Source: Aeromonas rivuli (GTDB taxonomy: Bacteria; Pseudomonadota; Gammaproteobacteria; Enterobacterales; Aeromonadaceae). Taken from it: DNA of 64,000 nucleotides. The DNA lies in NCBI RefSeq assembly GCF_000820045.1, contig NZ_CDBJ01000054.1, positions 124,727 through 188,726 of the forward strand, in the 5' to 3' direction. The notes under the pieces are model-generated. The model was not told where the DNA came from. It searched no databases and was given only the letters and a program-made list of their open reading frames with translations. A program made the position numbers and the translations under genes. Position 1 is the first letter of the stretch, and every line of letters starts with the position of its first letter. This document shows, piece by piece, positions 36,664 through 45,662 of the stretch.

Positions 36664-37674
36664 ATGTTTTACCCCCTCGCCAGGCATTTGTTGTTCAAGC
36701 TCGATCCGGAAAAGGCTCACGAACTCTCTCTCAAACAGCTCTCCCGCCTTCATGGCACGCCCCTCGATATCTTCTTCCGTCAATCCCTGCCAACGCGCCC
36801 CGTCACCTGTATGGGGCTTAATTTTGCCAACCCGGTGGGCCTGGCCGCGGGGCTCGATAAAGATGGCGAGTGCATAGATGCCTTTGGCGCCATGGGGTTC
36901 GGCTTCATCGAGGTGGGGACTGTGACCCCCAAGCCCCAGAGTGGCAATGACAAGCCCAGGCTGTTTCGGGTAGTACCGGCAGAGGGGATCATCAACCGTA
37001 TGGGCTTCAATAACCTGGGGGTTGATCACCTGGTCGAGCGGGTCAAGGCCGCGAAATACCAGGGGGTGATCGGTATTAATATCGGCAAAAATAAAGATAC
37101 GCCCATTGAGAATGGCAAGGATGATTACCTGATCTGCATGGACAAGGTTTATGATCATGCCGGTTATATTGCGGTCAATATTTCATCTCCCAATACACCT
37201 GGCCTGCGTCAATTGCAGTATGGGGAGGCGCTGGATGATCTACTGGCAGCCCTCAAGGAACGTCAGCAGCTCCTGGCGGCACAATATAAGAAGTATGTCC
37301 CTGTGGCGGTCAAGATTGCACCGGATCTTAGTCTGGATGAAATTAAGCAAGTTGCAGGATCCTTGATTAAAAATGGGATCGATGGGGTCATCGCCACTAA
37401 TACCACGCTAGCCCGTGACATGATCTATGACATGCCCCATGCTGGTGAAATGGGTGGATTGAGTGGTCGTCCCTTGCAACACAAGAGCACCGAGGTTATC
37501 CGTCTATTGGCACAGGAATTAAAAGGTGCCTTGCCTATTATCGGTGTCGGAGGAGTGGACAGTGCCCTGGCCGCCCGCGAGAAGCTGCAGGCGGGGGCTA
37601 CGCTGGTTCAGATATATAGCGGCTTTATTTATAAAGGACCGGCCTTGGTCAAAGAGATCGTGACCAATATCTGA
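36664..37674 (+). CDS. pyrD: Dihydroorotate dehydrogenase (quinone), class 2
   Basis: 336 residues; AAGGAG before the ATG. The N-terminal membrane-associating helices ([22 protein letters not shown]) mark class 2 enzymes. FMN-binding and catalytic parts follow: [42 protein letters not shown] with the catalytic Ser, VKIAPDLS and GVGGVDSA. It oxidises dihydroorotate using ubiquinone in pyrimidine synthesis. It is located before zapC and rlmKL, as in E. coli. Confidence 0.96.
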   Translation: MFYPLARHLLFKLDPEKAHELSLKQLSRLHGTPLDIFFRQSLPTRPVTCMGLNFANPVGLAAGLDKDGECIDAFGAMGFGFIEVGTVTPKPQSGNDKPRLFRVVPAEGIINRMGFNNLGVDHLVERVKAAKYQGVIGINIGKNKDTPIENGKDDYLICMDKVYDHAGYIAVNISSPNTPGLRQLQYGEALDDLLAALKERQQLLAAQYKKYVPVAVKIAPDLSLDEIKQVAGSLIKNGIDGVIATNTTLARDMIYDMPHAGEMGGLSGRPLQHKSTEVIRLLAQELKGALPIIGVGGVDSALAAREKLQAGATLVQIYSGFIYKGPALVKEIVTNI

Positions 37675-37773
37675 CGCATTTAGTCAATTTAATATAAGGG
37701 CGCCCCGAATTAACGTTGCTGAAATTATCGACATATAATAAAGTCGAATTACAGTAGCAAGGAAGGGCGCCTC

Positions 37774-38310
37774 ATGTTTCTCCAACCAAATGATCAATGG
37801 CAATGGCATTATGATGCGAAGTCCGACCGCCTGATGTTGGAGCTGAGCGATGACATGGTATTCGCGACAGAATATCAAGGTCGTCAGTTGGTGCCCGCCT
37901 CATTTGCTACTCAAGCTTTTTGTGTCGAAGATGCGTCCCTCTATTACCAGCTGATGGATCATGCAGCCGATCTCAATTGGAGCATCCCTCAACAGGTGCA
38001 GCTGGTATTAAATGCCATCGCTGTGCACCGCTTCTATAAACCCCTGATGCCCCAAAGCTGGTTCTTTATTGAACTGGGCCAACTGATGGCGCCGCAACAA
38101 GGGGAACTGGTCATCATGCATACCCAGGATGGTCAAGGCACCTTCATGGTGATCGAGGCCGGGGAGCAGGCCAGTGTCTGCCTCAATCTCACCGGGGAGC
38201 TGATGCTCAGCGGCAACAAGCTGATGCCCCGCTTTGCGGTGATCAAGGTGATGAACAATCGCTTCGGTCACTACCATCAAGCCGCGCCGGCGCTGCGCCA
38301 GGTCAGTTGA
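37774..38310 (+). CDS. zapC: Cell division protein ZapC
   Basis: 178 residues. The start MFLQPNDQWQWHYDAKSDRLMLELSDDMVFAT (positions 1-32), with LNWSIPQQVQLVLNAIAVHRFYKP in the middle, matches ZapC (YcbW). It is a soluble FtsZ-bundling factor. The gene order pyrD-zapC-rlmL is conserved with E. coli. Confidence 0.9.
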   Translation: MFLQPNDQWQWHYDAKSDRLMLELSDDMVFATEYQGRQLVPASFATQAFCVEDASLYYQLMDHAADLNWSIPQQVQLVLNAIAVHRFYKPLMPQSWFFIELGQLMAPQQGELVIMHTQDGQGTFMVIEAGEQASVCLNLTGELMLSGNKLMPRFAVIKVMNNRFGHYHQAAPALRQVS

Positions 38311-38541
38311 TTAACATCCCCCCATTGCCGCTTCCTGCTCAATGACTCGCTCTCTTGGTGCAACAGCCACCCGATAGCCCCCATCCCCCCTCGCGCTGAA
38401 CGGTTCCATCCCCCTTGAGTGAGCGCTCCGGATGATGCTTCGGAGCATATGACGGTCGCCGTTGCTGCACTTCTGGGCGATTGGTGATGAATTGAGGGGG
38501 AGGGGGCGATGATCGGGGCGCCAAGCTGGCCGTGAATGAGG

Positions 38542-38547
38542 TATAAT
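38542..38547 (+). promoter_or_regulatory. Probable -10 box for rlmKL
   Basis: A perfect TATAAT 24 bases before the GTG start. The matching -35 region is weak. The 260-base gap between zapC and rlmKL holds nothing else I can support. Confidence 0.45.
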
Positions 38548-38570
38548 ACGGCACTTTTTATGGCATCCCC

Positions 38571-40724
38571 GTGAGCGTGATGAAAGAATTCTTTGCAACC
38601 TGCCCCAAGGGGCTGGAAAACCTGTTGGCCGATGAGCTGACCACCCTGGGCGCAGAGCAGGTCCGTGAGACCGTGGCCGGCGTCCATTTCAAAGGCGAAC
38701 TGGTCATTGGCTACAAGGCCTGCCTGTGGAGCCGCTTTGCCTCCCGCATCGTGCTGGTGCTCTCCGAATTCCAGATGAATGACGATCTGGATCTCTATCT
38801 GGGCGCCCACACCATTGCCTGGGAAGAGCACTTCCCCGGTACCGCCACCATAGCGGTGGACTTTACCGGTACCAACCCCGCCATCCGCAATACCCAATAT
38901 GGCGCGCTGAAGATCAAGGATGCCATCGTCGATCGCTTCACCAAGCGCGGCCATGTGCGCCCGGACATCGACAAGAAGTCGCCGGATATTCGCATCATGG
39001 CGCACCTGGGCAAGGGCAAGGCCAATATCACCCTGGACTTGTCGGGCCCGGCCCTGCACCAGCGTTTCTATCGCCAGGGCACCGGCGAGGCGCCGCTCAA
39101 AGAGAACCTGGCCATGGCCATGATAGCCCGCAGCGGTTGGGCCGGTGAGCCGATGATGGACCCCATGTGCGGCTCCGGCACCCTGCTTATCGAAGCGGCC
39201 TTCGTCGCCGCCGACATGGCGCCGGCCCTGCGCCGCGAGCGGTTTGGTTTCGATCGCTGGCTGCAACACGATGCCGAGCTGTGGCAGAGCCTGATGATGG
39301 AAGCCCAGGTGCGTGCCAAGCGCGGCATGCAGCGCTGCGAGGTCAAGTTGTTTGGTTGTGACGCCGATCCTCGCGTATTGATGAAGGCCCGCGACAACGC
39401 CAAGGCGGCCGGGGTGGATCATTTCATCACCTTCAAGCAGGCCGACGTGACCGCGTTGGAGAACCCGCTGCCGATGCCAGCGGTAGAAGGCGAGGCCCGT
39501 CAGGTGGGCATGCTCATCTCCAACCCGCCCTATGGCGAGCGTCTGGGTGAATTCCCGGCCCTGCTCGAAGTGCACCAGGCGCTGGGCGATGCCCTGCGTC
39601 GCAGCTTCCAGGGCTGGCGCGTCTCCATTCTGTCTGCCTCGCCGGAGCTGCTGAGCTGTCTGCGCCTGCGGGCCGACAAGCAGTATCGCCTGTTCAACGG
39701 TGCGCTGGAGTGTCAGCTGCGCAACTACCAGATTGCCCTGGACTCCGTGGCCTCCCAGAAAGAGGTGGCCCAGGATTTCGCCAACCGCCTGCGCAAGAAC
39801 CTCAAGACCCTGGAGAAGTGGGCCAGTAAAGAGGGCATCGACTGCTACCGCATCTACGATGCGGACTTGCCGGAATACAACGCTGCCATCGACCGCTATC
39901 AGGATTACCTGGTGGTGCAGGAGTATGCCGCGCCCAAGGACATCCCCGCCCAGAAGACCCGTCAGCGTCTGCTCGACATGGTGCAGGCCGCCATCAAGGT
40001 GACCGGCATGGACGGCGAGAAGGTGATCCTCAAGGTGCGCGAGCGTCAGGAGGGTAAGCAGCAGTATCAGAAGCTCTCTACCGAGCAGCACCGGATGGAA
40101 GTGCAGGAGTACGGTGCCCGCCTCTGGGTCAACCTCTATGACTACCTGGATACCGGCCTGTTCCTGGATCACCGTCAGACCCGCCGCATGTTGGGCCAGA
40201 TGGCCCAGGGCAAGCGCTTCCTGAACCTGTTCGCCTATACCGGCAGTGCCACCGTGCACGCGGCGCTGGGGGGGGCTAGCGAGACCACCACGGTCGACAT
40301 GTCTTACACCTATCTGGATTGGGCGCAGGACAACATGCGTCTGAACTCCCAGGTCGGTCGTCAACACAAGTTCGTGCAGGCCGACTGCCTGAAATGGCTC
40401 TCCGAGGCCGATGGACAATACGATCTCATCTTCATCGATCCGCCCACCTTCTCCAACTCCAAGCGGATGGACGAGAGCTTCGACGTGCAGCGCGATCACC
40501 TGCTGCTGTTGCAACACCTCAAGCGTCTGCTGGCGGCGGACGGCACCCTGGTGTTCTCCAACAACAAGCGTCACTTCAAGATGGATCTGGCCGGTCTGGA
40601 AGCCGCGGGCCTCAAGGCGCAGAACATCACCAGCAAGACCCGGCCAAAAGATTTCGAACGCAACGTGCACATCCACAACTGCTGGTTGATCACCCACGCC
40701 GACACACCGGTAGATGCCGGCTGA
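38571..40724 (+). CDS. rlmL: Bifunctional 23S rRNA methyltransferase RlmKL (G2445 m2 / G2069 m7)
   Basis: 717 residues from GTG 38571, or 714 from ATG 38580; neither has a strong ribosome site. The RlmL half has a THUMP domain, then DPMCGSGTLLIEAAF (SAM motif) and SNPPYGERLGE (catalytic NPPY, m2G). The RlmK half has FLNLFAYTGSATVHAALGGA and FIDPPTFSNSKRMD. Both activities are therefore predicted intact. The stop shares one base with the next gene (TGATG). Confidence 0.95.
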   Translation: MSVMKEFFATCPKGLENLLADELTTLGAEQVRETVAGVHFKGELVIGYKACLWSRFASRIVLVLSEFQMNDDLDLYLGAHTIAWEEHFPGTATIAVDFTGTNPAIRNTQYGALKIKDAIVDRFTKRGHVRPDIDKKSPDIRIMAHLGKGKANITLDLSGPALHQRFYRQGTGEAPLKENLAMAMIARSGWAGEPMMDPMCGSGTLLIEAAFVAADMAPALRRERFGFDRWLQHDAELWQSLMMEAQVRAKRGMQRCEVKLFGCDADPRVLMKARDNAKAAGVDHFITFKQADVTALENPLPMPAVEGEARQVGMLISNPPYGERLGEFPALLEVHQALGDALRRSFQGWRVSILSASPELLSCLRLRADKQYRLFNGALECQLRNYQIALDSVASQKEVAQDFANRLRKNLKTLEKWASKEGIDCYRIYDADLPEYNAAIDRYQDYLVVQEYAAPKDIPAQKTRQRLLDMVQAAIKVTGMDGEKVILKVRERQEGKQQYQKLSTEQHRMEVQEYGARLWVNLYDYLDTGLFLDHRQTRRMLGQMAQGKRFLNLFAYTGSATVHAALGGASETTTVDMSYTYLDWAQDNMRLNSQVGRQHKFVQADCLKWLSEADGQYDLIFIDPPTFSNSKRMDESFDVQRDHLLLLQHLKRLLAADGTLVFSNNKRHFKMDLAGLEAAGLKAQNITSKTRPKDFERNVHIHNCWLITHADTPVDAG

Positions 40725-40948
40725 TGCTGACCCTGTTTCATACCGACGGTTGTCATCTGTGCGAGCAGGCCTGGCAGCTGGTGGAGGAGGCGGGATTGGC
40801 CGCGCAAACCCGCCAGTGCGACATCATGGAGGATGCCGACTGGTTGGCCGCTTACCGGGTGCGCATCCCGGTGCTGCGAGATGAGGCCGGCCGAGAGCTT
40901 GGCTGGCCCTTCACCCTGACCGAGCTTGACGACTGGGTGAAGGCGTAA
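40724..40948 (+). CDS. Glutaredoxin-like small protein (DUF836 type)
   Basis: 74 residues starting on the ATG that overlaps the rlmKL stop, so it is translationally coupled. MLTLFHTDGCHLCEQAWQLV carries the C-x-x-C redox motif (C10/C13), and RIPVLRDEAGRELGWPFTLTELDDWV gives the cis-Pro and C-terminal helix of a thioredoxin fold. This arrangement after rlmL (a glutaredoxin family protein) is seen in relatives. The electron partner is unknown. Confidence 0.85.
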   Translation: MLTLFHTDGCHLCEQAWQLVEEAGLAAQTRQCDIMEDADWLAAYRVRIPVLRDEAGRELGWPFTLTELDDWVKA

Positions 40949-40983
40949 ACGGATCACTATTGTGTACCTGTGATATTGAGAGT

Positions 40984-41012
40984 GGGGCAGACCGGGTCTG
41001 TCCCGCTTTTTC
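40984..41012 (+). terminator. Intrinsic terminator after rlmKL-glutaredoxin operon
   Basis: GGGGCAGAC and GTCTGTCCC arms (one G-T pair), CGG loop and a six-T tail. Confidence 0.85.
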
Positions 41013-41033
41013 ATGAAGAATTAAGGAAAAGAC

Positions 41034-42947
41034 ATGGCTTTATTAACATTGCACGGCGCTTGTCTGTCGTTCAGTGATTTCCCGCTGCTCGACAATGCCG
41101 AACTGAGCATAGAGCGCGGTGAGCGTCTCTGTCTGGTGGGCCGCAACGGGGCGGGCAAGTCCACCCTGATGAAGGTCATCGCCGGCGAATTGCCCCTCGA
41201 TGACGGCCGCATGGTGCAGCAGCAGGAGTTGAAGGTGACCCGCCTCGAGCAGGATCCCCCCGCCTCCAGCGATCTGACGGTGTTCGATTACACCGCCGAA
41301 GGGCTGGCCGGGGTCGGCGAGATCCTCAAGCAGTATCACCATATCTCCATGGAGTTGGCCCACGATCCCTCCGACGCCAACATTCGCATCATGAGCGAGT
41401 TGCAAGAGCAGCTCGATTACCAGAATGGCTGGCAGTTCGAGACCCGCATCAGCCAGGTGCTGACCCTGCTCAACCTCGACCCCGACGCGACCCTGGACAG
41501 CCTCTCCGGCGGCTGGCTGCGTAAAGTGGCCCTGGCCCGCGCCCTGGCCTGCGATCCGGATCTGCTGCTGCTCGATGAGCCGACCAACCACCTGGACATC
41601 GAGGCCATCAACTGGCTGGAAGAGTTCCTGAAAGATTTCCGTGGCGCCATCGTGTTCATCTCTCACGATCGGGAGTTCATCCACAAGCTGGCGACCCGGA
41701 TCATCGATCTCGATCGCGGCGAGATCACCTCCTGGCCCGGCAACTACGACCAGTATCTGCTCGGGAAAGAGGAGTGGCTGCGGGTCGAGGAGCTGAAGAA
41801 CGCCGAGTTCGATCGCAAGCTGGCCCAGGAAGAGGTGTGGGTCCGTCAGGGCATCAAGGCCCGCCGTACCCGTAACGAAGGCCGGGTTCGCGCCCTCGAA
41901 GCCATGCGCATGGAGCGCAGTCAGCGCCGCGAGCTGCAGGGCAAGGCCAAGCTGCAGATGGACGACGTCAATCGCTCCGGCAAGCTGGTGTTCGAGACCG
42001 AAGGGCTTGGCTTGGACTTTGGCGATCGCACCCTGTTCCAGGGGTTGGACTTGCAAGTGCTGCGTGGCGACAAGATTGCCCTGGTGGGCCCCAACGGTTG
42101 TGGCAAGTCGACCCTTATCAAGCTGCTGCTCGGTCAACTCGAGCCCAGCCGCGGCGTGGTCAAGGGCGGCACCAAGCTGGAAGTGGCCTATTTTGACCAG
42201 TATCGCGATCAGCTCGATCCCGAGCAGACGGTGATGGACAACGTGGGGGAGGGCAAGCAGGAAGTGATGGTGCGTGGCCGCTCCCGCCATATTCTGGGCT
42301 ACCTGCAGGACTTCTTGTTTGAACCCAAGCGGGCCCGTACCCCGGTCAAGGCCTTGTCAGGGGGTGAGAAAAACCGTCTACTGTTGGCCAAACTGTTCCT
42401 CAAGCCCAGTAACTTGTTGATTCTGGATGAACCAACCAACGATCTGGATGTCGAAACGCTGGAATTGCTGGAGGAGCTGCTGGCGGACTATCCCGGCACC
42501 CTGCTGCTGGTCAGCCATGATCGTCGTTTCATCGACAATACGGTCACCGGTTGCTGGTTGTTTGAAGGGGATGGCCGCATCAGCGATTATGTGGGCGGTT
42601 ATGCCGACATGATGGATACCCGTGCCCTGCAAGCGGCGCAGCCTGCCAAGGCGGCGAGTAAAGCAGCGCAGGTGACAGAGACGGTCGCAGTGGCGAGCGA
42701 GCCCGTCAAGAAGGCCCGCAAGCTCTCCTACAAGGTGCAGTTGGAGCTTGATGAGTTGCCAGCAAAACTGGAGCAACTTGAAGCCGAACTTGATACATTG
42801 CAGGGCGAAGTCAATGAGCCCGGCTTCTTCTCGCTCAGTGCCGAGCAGACACAGCAGAAGCTAAATGCCCTGAGTGCTGCTGAAGCAGCACTGGATCAGG
42901 CCTTCTCCCGTTGGGAGGAGTTGGAAGCGTTGAAACATCAGGACTAA
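41034..42947 (+). CDS. uup: ABC-F ATPase Uup
   Basis: 637 residues; AAGGA precedes the ATG. It has two ABC modules with no membrane part: Walker A GRNGAGKST and GPNGCGKST, signatures LSGGWLRKVALARAL and LSGGEKNRLLLAKL, Walker B LLLLDEPTNHLD and LLILDEPTNDLD. The interdomain linker is charged (EVWVRQGIKARRTRNEGRVRALE). The C-terminal ~90 residues form the Uup DNA-binding coiled coil. It acts at ribosomes and stalled replication intermediates, and loss raises transposon excision in E. coli. Confidence 0.95.
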   Translation: MALLTLHGACLSFSDFPLLDNAELSIERGERLCLVGRNGAGKSTLMKVIAGELPLDDGRMVQQQELKVTRLEQDPPASSDLTVFDYTAEGLAGVGEILKQYHHISMELAHDPSDANIRIMSELQEQLDYQNGWQFETRISQVLTLLNLDPDATLDSLSGGWLRKVALARALACDPDLLLLDEPTNHLDIEAINWLEEFLKDFRGAIVFISHDREFIHKLATRIIDLDRGEITSWPGNYDQYLLGKEEWLRVEELKNAEFDRKLAQEEVWVRQGIKARRTRNEGRVRALEAMRMERSQRRELQGKAKLQMDDVNRSGKLVFETEGLGLDFGDRTLFQGLDLQVLRGDKIALVGPNGCGKSTLIKLLLGQLEPSRGVVKGGTKLEVAYFDQYRDQLDPEQTVMDNVGEGKQEVMVRGRSRHILGYLQDFLFEPKRARTPVKALSGGEKNRLLLAKLFLKPSNLLILDEPTNDLDVETLELLEELLADYPGTLLLVSHDRRFIDNTVTGCWLFEGDGRISDYVGGYADMMDTRALQAAQPAKAASKAAQVTETVAVASEPVKKARKLSYKVQLELDELPAKLEQLEAELDTLQGEVNEPGFFSLSAEQTQQKLNALSAAEAALDQAFSRWEELEALKHQD

Positions 42948-42955
42948 GGACGTAG

Positions 42956-44605
42956 ATGAAAAAGCAATTATCCATACTGGCCGTACTGGTCGGCGCCAGC
43001 CTCAATGCGCAGGCGGCACAGAACCCCTTCTTCAAGATAACGGAAGTGGGGCAGGGCTATGCGACCGGGATCAGCGCGGACAACAGTGTGCTGGCGGTGA
43101 AGTCGAAGAATGATGCGGGAAACTTCTTCTCGACCACTCCCTTCTCCGACTTCCTGGTGGACAGATTCCGCTTCGAGCAGGATTGCATCCTCTCTGGGGA
43201 TGTCTGTGACGCCTTCTGGGAAGACAACGCGAACTTTGGCTTTGATTGGCGCCGTGATTTCCTCGATGCCACCTCCCAGCGCGACAGCATAGGGGTTTCT
43301 GGCAGCGAGACCGATGGCCTTGCCGTGGCCATGGGCCCGGAGAGCGGCACCTACGTCGGCTACAAGGCGAGCAAGAATGCGGTCAACAACTTGGCCAATA
43401 GCCGCACCGCCTTTGCCGTTATCGATAGCGGCAATCAGGTGGCTCTGGAAGGTAACTACAAGGTCAACAGCACCAACGTGCTGAGCAGTGCCACCAGTGT
43501 GGCGCAGGTCAGTGGCAGCCAGTATCTGATCACCGGCACTGCGGCCACCGGCAAAAACCGCAAGGTCGACACCGACGAATACAAAGATTGCTTCAACGGT
43601 GATGACGACAACTTCGGTGACTACCGTTATTGCCCCGGTACCGACACCCAGGCCGCCTTCTGGCTGGTGGACAATGGTGCCGTGAGCCTGTTCCAGCCGG
43701 GCAGCTATTACGACAATGACAGCAACATGGTGCAGACCGCCTCTGCCGCTCAGGCCGTCAAGCTCAAGGATGGCAGCTGGGTTGCCGTGGGCTACTCTGC
43801 CACCGACGAGGAAGTGTCGGAGCACAGCCTGGATCTGGCCACTTACTGGACATTGGATCTGGCCAGCAAGAGTACTGGCGCCACCACCGCCATCCCCTTG
43901 TCAGAGGGCAAGCCTGATGACAGCGATGCCAGCCTGCGCGGCAGCTGGGCGAGCGGCGTCAACGCCAATGGCTACGTCATCGGTAACCAGCGCTTTGGCA
44001 CCAACAAGGGCCAGAACCGCCCGACCGAGATGTTTGTCTTCAACCTGAACAGCCCGAGCAGCAACGCCAGCGTGCCCCTCAAGGACAAGCCGATCAACGG
44101 TGCCAACTCGGAAGCGGCCGCCATCAACGATCACAACATGGTGGTTGGCTGGCGTGACTCCCGCCATCAGACCCAGCCGGTGACCGGCGGTACCAACCGC
44201 ATGCAGGAGGCCTTCCTGCTGAGCGCCGCCAATGGCAACAACTGGTACCTGAACGATCTCATCTGTGGTCTGAATGATGCCGGCAGCAAGAGCTGCAGCC
44301 AGAATGGTGTCTATTACCATATCGCTTATGCCAGCGGCATCAGCCCCGATGGCACCATAGCGGCGACGGCTTTCCGTTACGCCAATGAGAGCGATCTGAA
44401 TAACCGCATCAATGCGAGCGTAGTCAGCATCAAGATGAGCCCGGATAGCACCAACTACGAAGGTGTACCGGCGAATCGCGTTGTCTCCAATCCTCCGGTC
44501 GTCAACCAGACTGGTCAGGATGGTGACGAGGGCGGTGGTGGTGGCAGCCTGTTCTGGTTGACTCTGTTGGGTCTGCCCTTTGCCTGGCTACGTCGTCGAG
44601 GCTAA
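42956..44605 (+). CDS. Exported DUF3466-family protein with GlyGly-CTERM anchor
   Basis: 549 residues. A signal peptide (1-20, ending LNAQA) precedes an extracellular domain of repeated beta elements with AINDHNMVVGWRDSRH and VNANGYVIGNQRFG motifs, the pattern of DUF3466. The C-terminus is GGGGGS, a hydrophobic helix (LFWLTLLGLPFAWL) and RRRG, a GlyGly-CTERM tripartite signal cut by rhombosortase. Surface display or type II secretion is therefore expected (family knowledge). It follows uup by 8 bases and precedes rmf. Its role is unknown. Confidence 0.8.
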   Translation: MKKQLSILAVLVGASLNAQAAQNPFFKITEVGQGYATGISADNSVLAVKSKNDAGNFFSTTPFSDFLVDRFRFEQDCILSGDVCDAFWEDNANFGFDWRRDFLDATSQRDSIGVSGSETDGLAVAMGPESGTYVGYKASKNAVNNLANSRTAFAVIDSGNQVALEGNYKVNSTNVLSSATSVAQVSGSQYLITGTAATGKNRKVDTDEYKDCFNGDDDNFGDYRYCPGTDTQAAFWLVDNGAVSLFQPGSYYDNDSNMVQTASAAQAVKLKDGSWVAVGYSATDEEVSEHSLDLATYWTLDLASKSTGATTAIPLSEGKPDDSDASLRGSWASGVNANGYVIGNQRFGTNKGQNRPTEMFVFNLNSPSSNASVPLKDKPINGANSEAAAINDHNMVVGWRDSRHQTQPVTGGTNRMQEAFLLSAANGNNWYLNDLICGLNDAGSKSCSQNGVYYHIAYASGISPDGTIAATAFRYANESDLNNRINASVVSIKMSPDSTNYEGVPANRVVSNPPVVNQTGQDGDEGGGGGSLFWLTLLGLPFAWLRRRG

Positions 44606-44710
44606 AAAAGTGAGTCATAAAAATTTAATGGAGTTCAGTGTCTTGTGTCACATGGCCTGATTAGCATCGGAATTTTTGTTTGACCTGCCTTTACCCTTGC
44701 GTTAATGATG

Positions 44711-44743
44711 AAAGCGACCGATGAAAAATTGGTCGCTTTTTTC
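44711..44743 (+). terminator. Intrinsic terminator / leader hairpin upstream of rmf
   Basis: AAAGCGACC and GGTCGCTTT arms around an 11-base loop, then more T. It lies 106 bases after the DUF3466 gene and 25 before rmf. It is either the terminator of the former or part of the rmf leader. Confidence 0.75.
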
Positions 44744-44767
44744 GTTCAACGAAGAGGGTTGTAGAAT

Positions 44768-44944
44768 ATGAAGAGACAAAAACGGGACCGTCTGGAAAGA
44801 GCTCGCGCTCGCGGTTATCAGGCAGGCGTTGTCGGTAAAAATAGCGAATCTTGTCCGTATCAGTGTCTGGACGCTCGTGGCCATTGGCTGGGAGGGTGGC
44901 GTGATGCCATGGAAGGACGGAGTTCAGGACTCTTCATGAAGTAG
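44768..44944 (+). CDS. rmf: Ribosome modulation factor
   Basis: 58 residues, beginning MKRQKRDRLERARARGYQAG and containing CPYQC and HWLGGWRDAMEG, nearly the E. coli Rmf sequence (55 residues). It is a small basic protein that dimerises 70S ribosomes into inactive 100S particles in stationary phase. Position before fabA is conserved in E. coli and relatives. Upstream, TTGACC (44680 region) with a poor -10 may be its promoter. Confidence 0.95.
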   Translation: MKRQKRDRLERARARGYQAGVVGKNSESCPYQCLDARGHWLGGWRDAMEGRSSGLFMK

Positions 44945-44970
44945 TGACTTCATCACCATTCAAAGACAGG

Positions 44971-44994
44971 AAAGGGGCCCGACAGGCCCCTTTG
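44971..44994. terminator. Terminator between rmf and fabA
   Basis: AAAGGGGCC and GGCCCCTTT arms with a CGACA loop between convergent genes. The T-tract is short. Confidence 0.75.
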
Positions 44995-45025
44995 CATTGC
45001 GTATCGTGCGCGCAAGGCGGCGATA

Positions 45026-45586
45026 TCAGAAGCTGGTGGTGTCCTTGAACAGACCCACTTTCAGATCGGTGGCGCTGTAGATGGGACGACCATCCACCTC
45101 GACCACGCCATCGGCAATGCCCATTACCAGCTTGCGGTTGATGACACGCTTGAAGGTGATCTTGTAGCTGACCTTCTTGGCGGTCGGCAGGATCTGGCCA
45201 GTAAATTTCACTTCACCCACGCCCAGGGCGCGGCCTTTGCCGGGGCCACCTTTCCAGCCAAGGAAGAAGCCAACCAGTTGCCACATGGCATCCAGACCCA
45301 GACAGCCCGGCATGACGGGATCACCCGGGAAGTGGCAATCGAAGAACCAGAGGTCCGGCGTGATGTCGAGCTCTGCCACGATTTCACCCTTGCCGTGCTC
45401 GCCGCCGTTGTCGTTGATAGTGACGATGCGATCCATCATCAACATGTTGGGGGCGGGCAACTGGCTGTTGCCTTCACCGAACAGTTCGCCACGGCTGCAA
45501 GCGAGCAGCTCTTCGCGAGAGAACGAGCTCTTGCCTTGTTCACACAGGGAGAGGGGAGCTGCGGAGGCGGTTTTATCTTGGGTCAC
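45026..45586 (-). CDS. fabA: 3-hydroxydecanoyl-ACP dehydratase/isomerase FabA
   Basis: 186 residues from a GTG start at 45586 with GAAGGA upstream. It is longer than E. coli FabA by about 15 N-terminal residues. The catalytic pair is H85 in CHFPGDP and D99 in [11 protein letters not shown]. The rest ([31 protein letters not shown]) is near-identical to the family. It introduces the cis double bond in unsaturated fatty acid synthesis. FadR- and FabR-like sites lie just upstream. Confidence 0.96.
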   Translation of the reverse strand: MTQDKTASAAPLSLCEQGKSSFSREELLACSRGELFGEGNSQLPAPNMLMMDRIVTINDNGGEHGKGEIVAELDITPDLWFFDCHFPGDPVMPGCLGLDAMWQLVGFFLGWKGGPGKGRALGVGEVKFTGQILPTAKKVSYKITFKRVINRKLVMGIADGVVEVDGRPIYSATDLKVGLFKDTTSF

Positions 45587-45624
45587 GCTGTGTATCCTTC
45601 ATATGAGTCAAAGCGGAGCCAATC

Positions 45625-45644
45625 TAGCGTACACTTGTGCGCTA
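45625..45644. promoter_or_regulatory. FabR-like operator of fabA
   Basis: A near-perfect 20-base palindrome with AGCGTACAC and GTGCGCTA arms. It strongly resembles the FabR site in the E. coli fabA promoter (AGCGTACACGTGTTAGCT), which I recall from the literature. Confidence 0.65.
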
Positions 45645-45661
45645 AACAACTCCGATCACTT
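45645..45661. promoter_or_regulatory. FadR-like operator of fabA
   Basis: On the minus strand AAGTGATCGGAGTTGTT, 15 of 17 to the E. coli fabA FadR site AACTGATCGGACTTGTT. It is adjacent to the FabR-like palindrome in the same order as in E. coli. Confidence 0.7.
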
Positions 45662-45662
45662 G

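Noticed and set aside
38277..40697. 806-residue frame antisense to rlmKL
   Set aside because: Fully overlaps a well-conserved gene and shows no domain.
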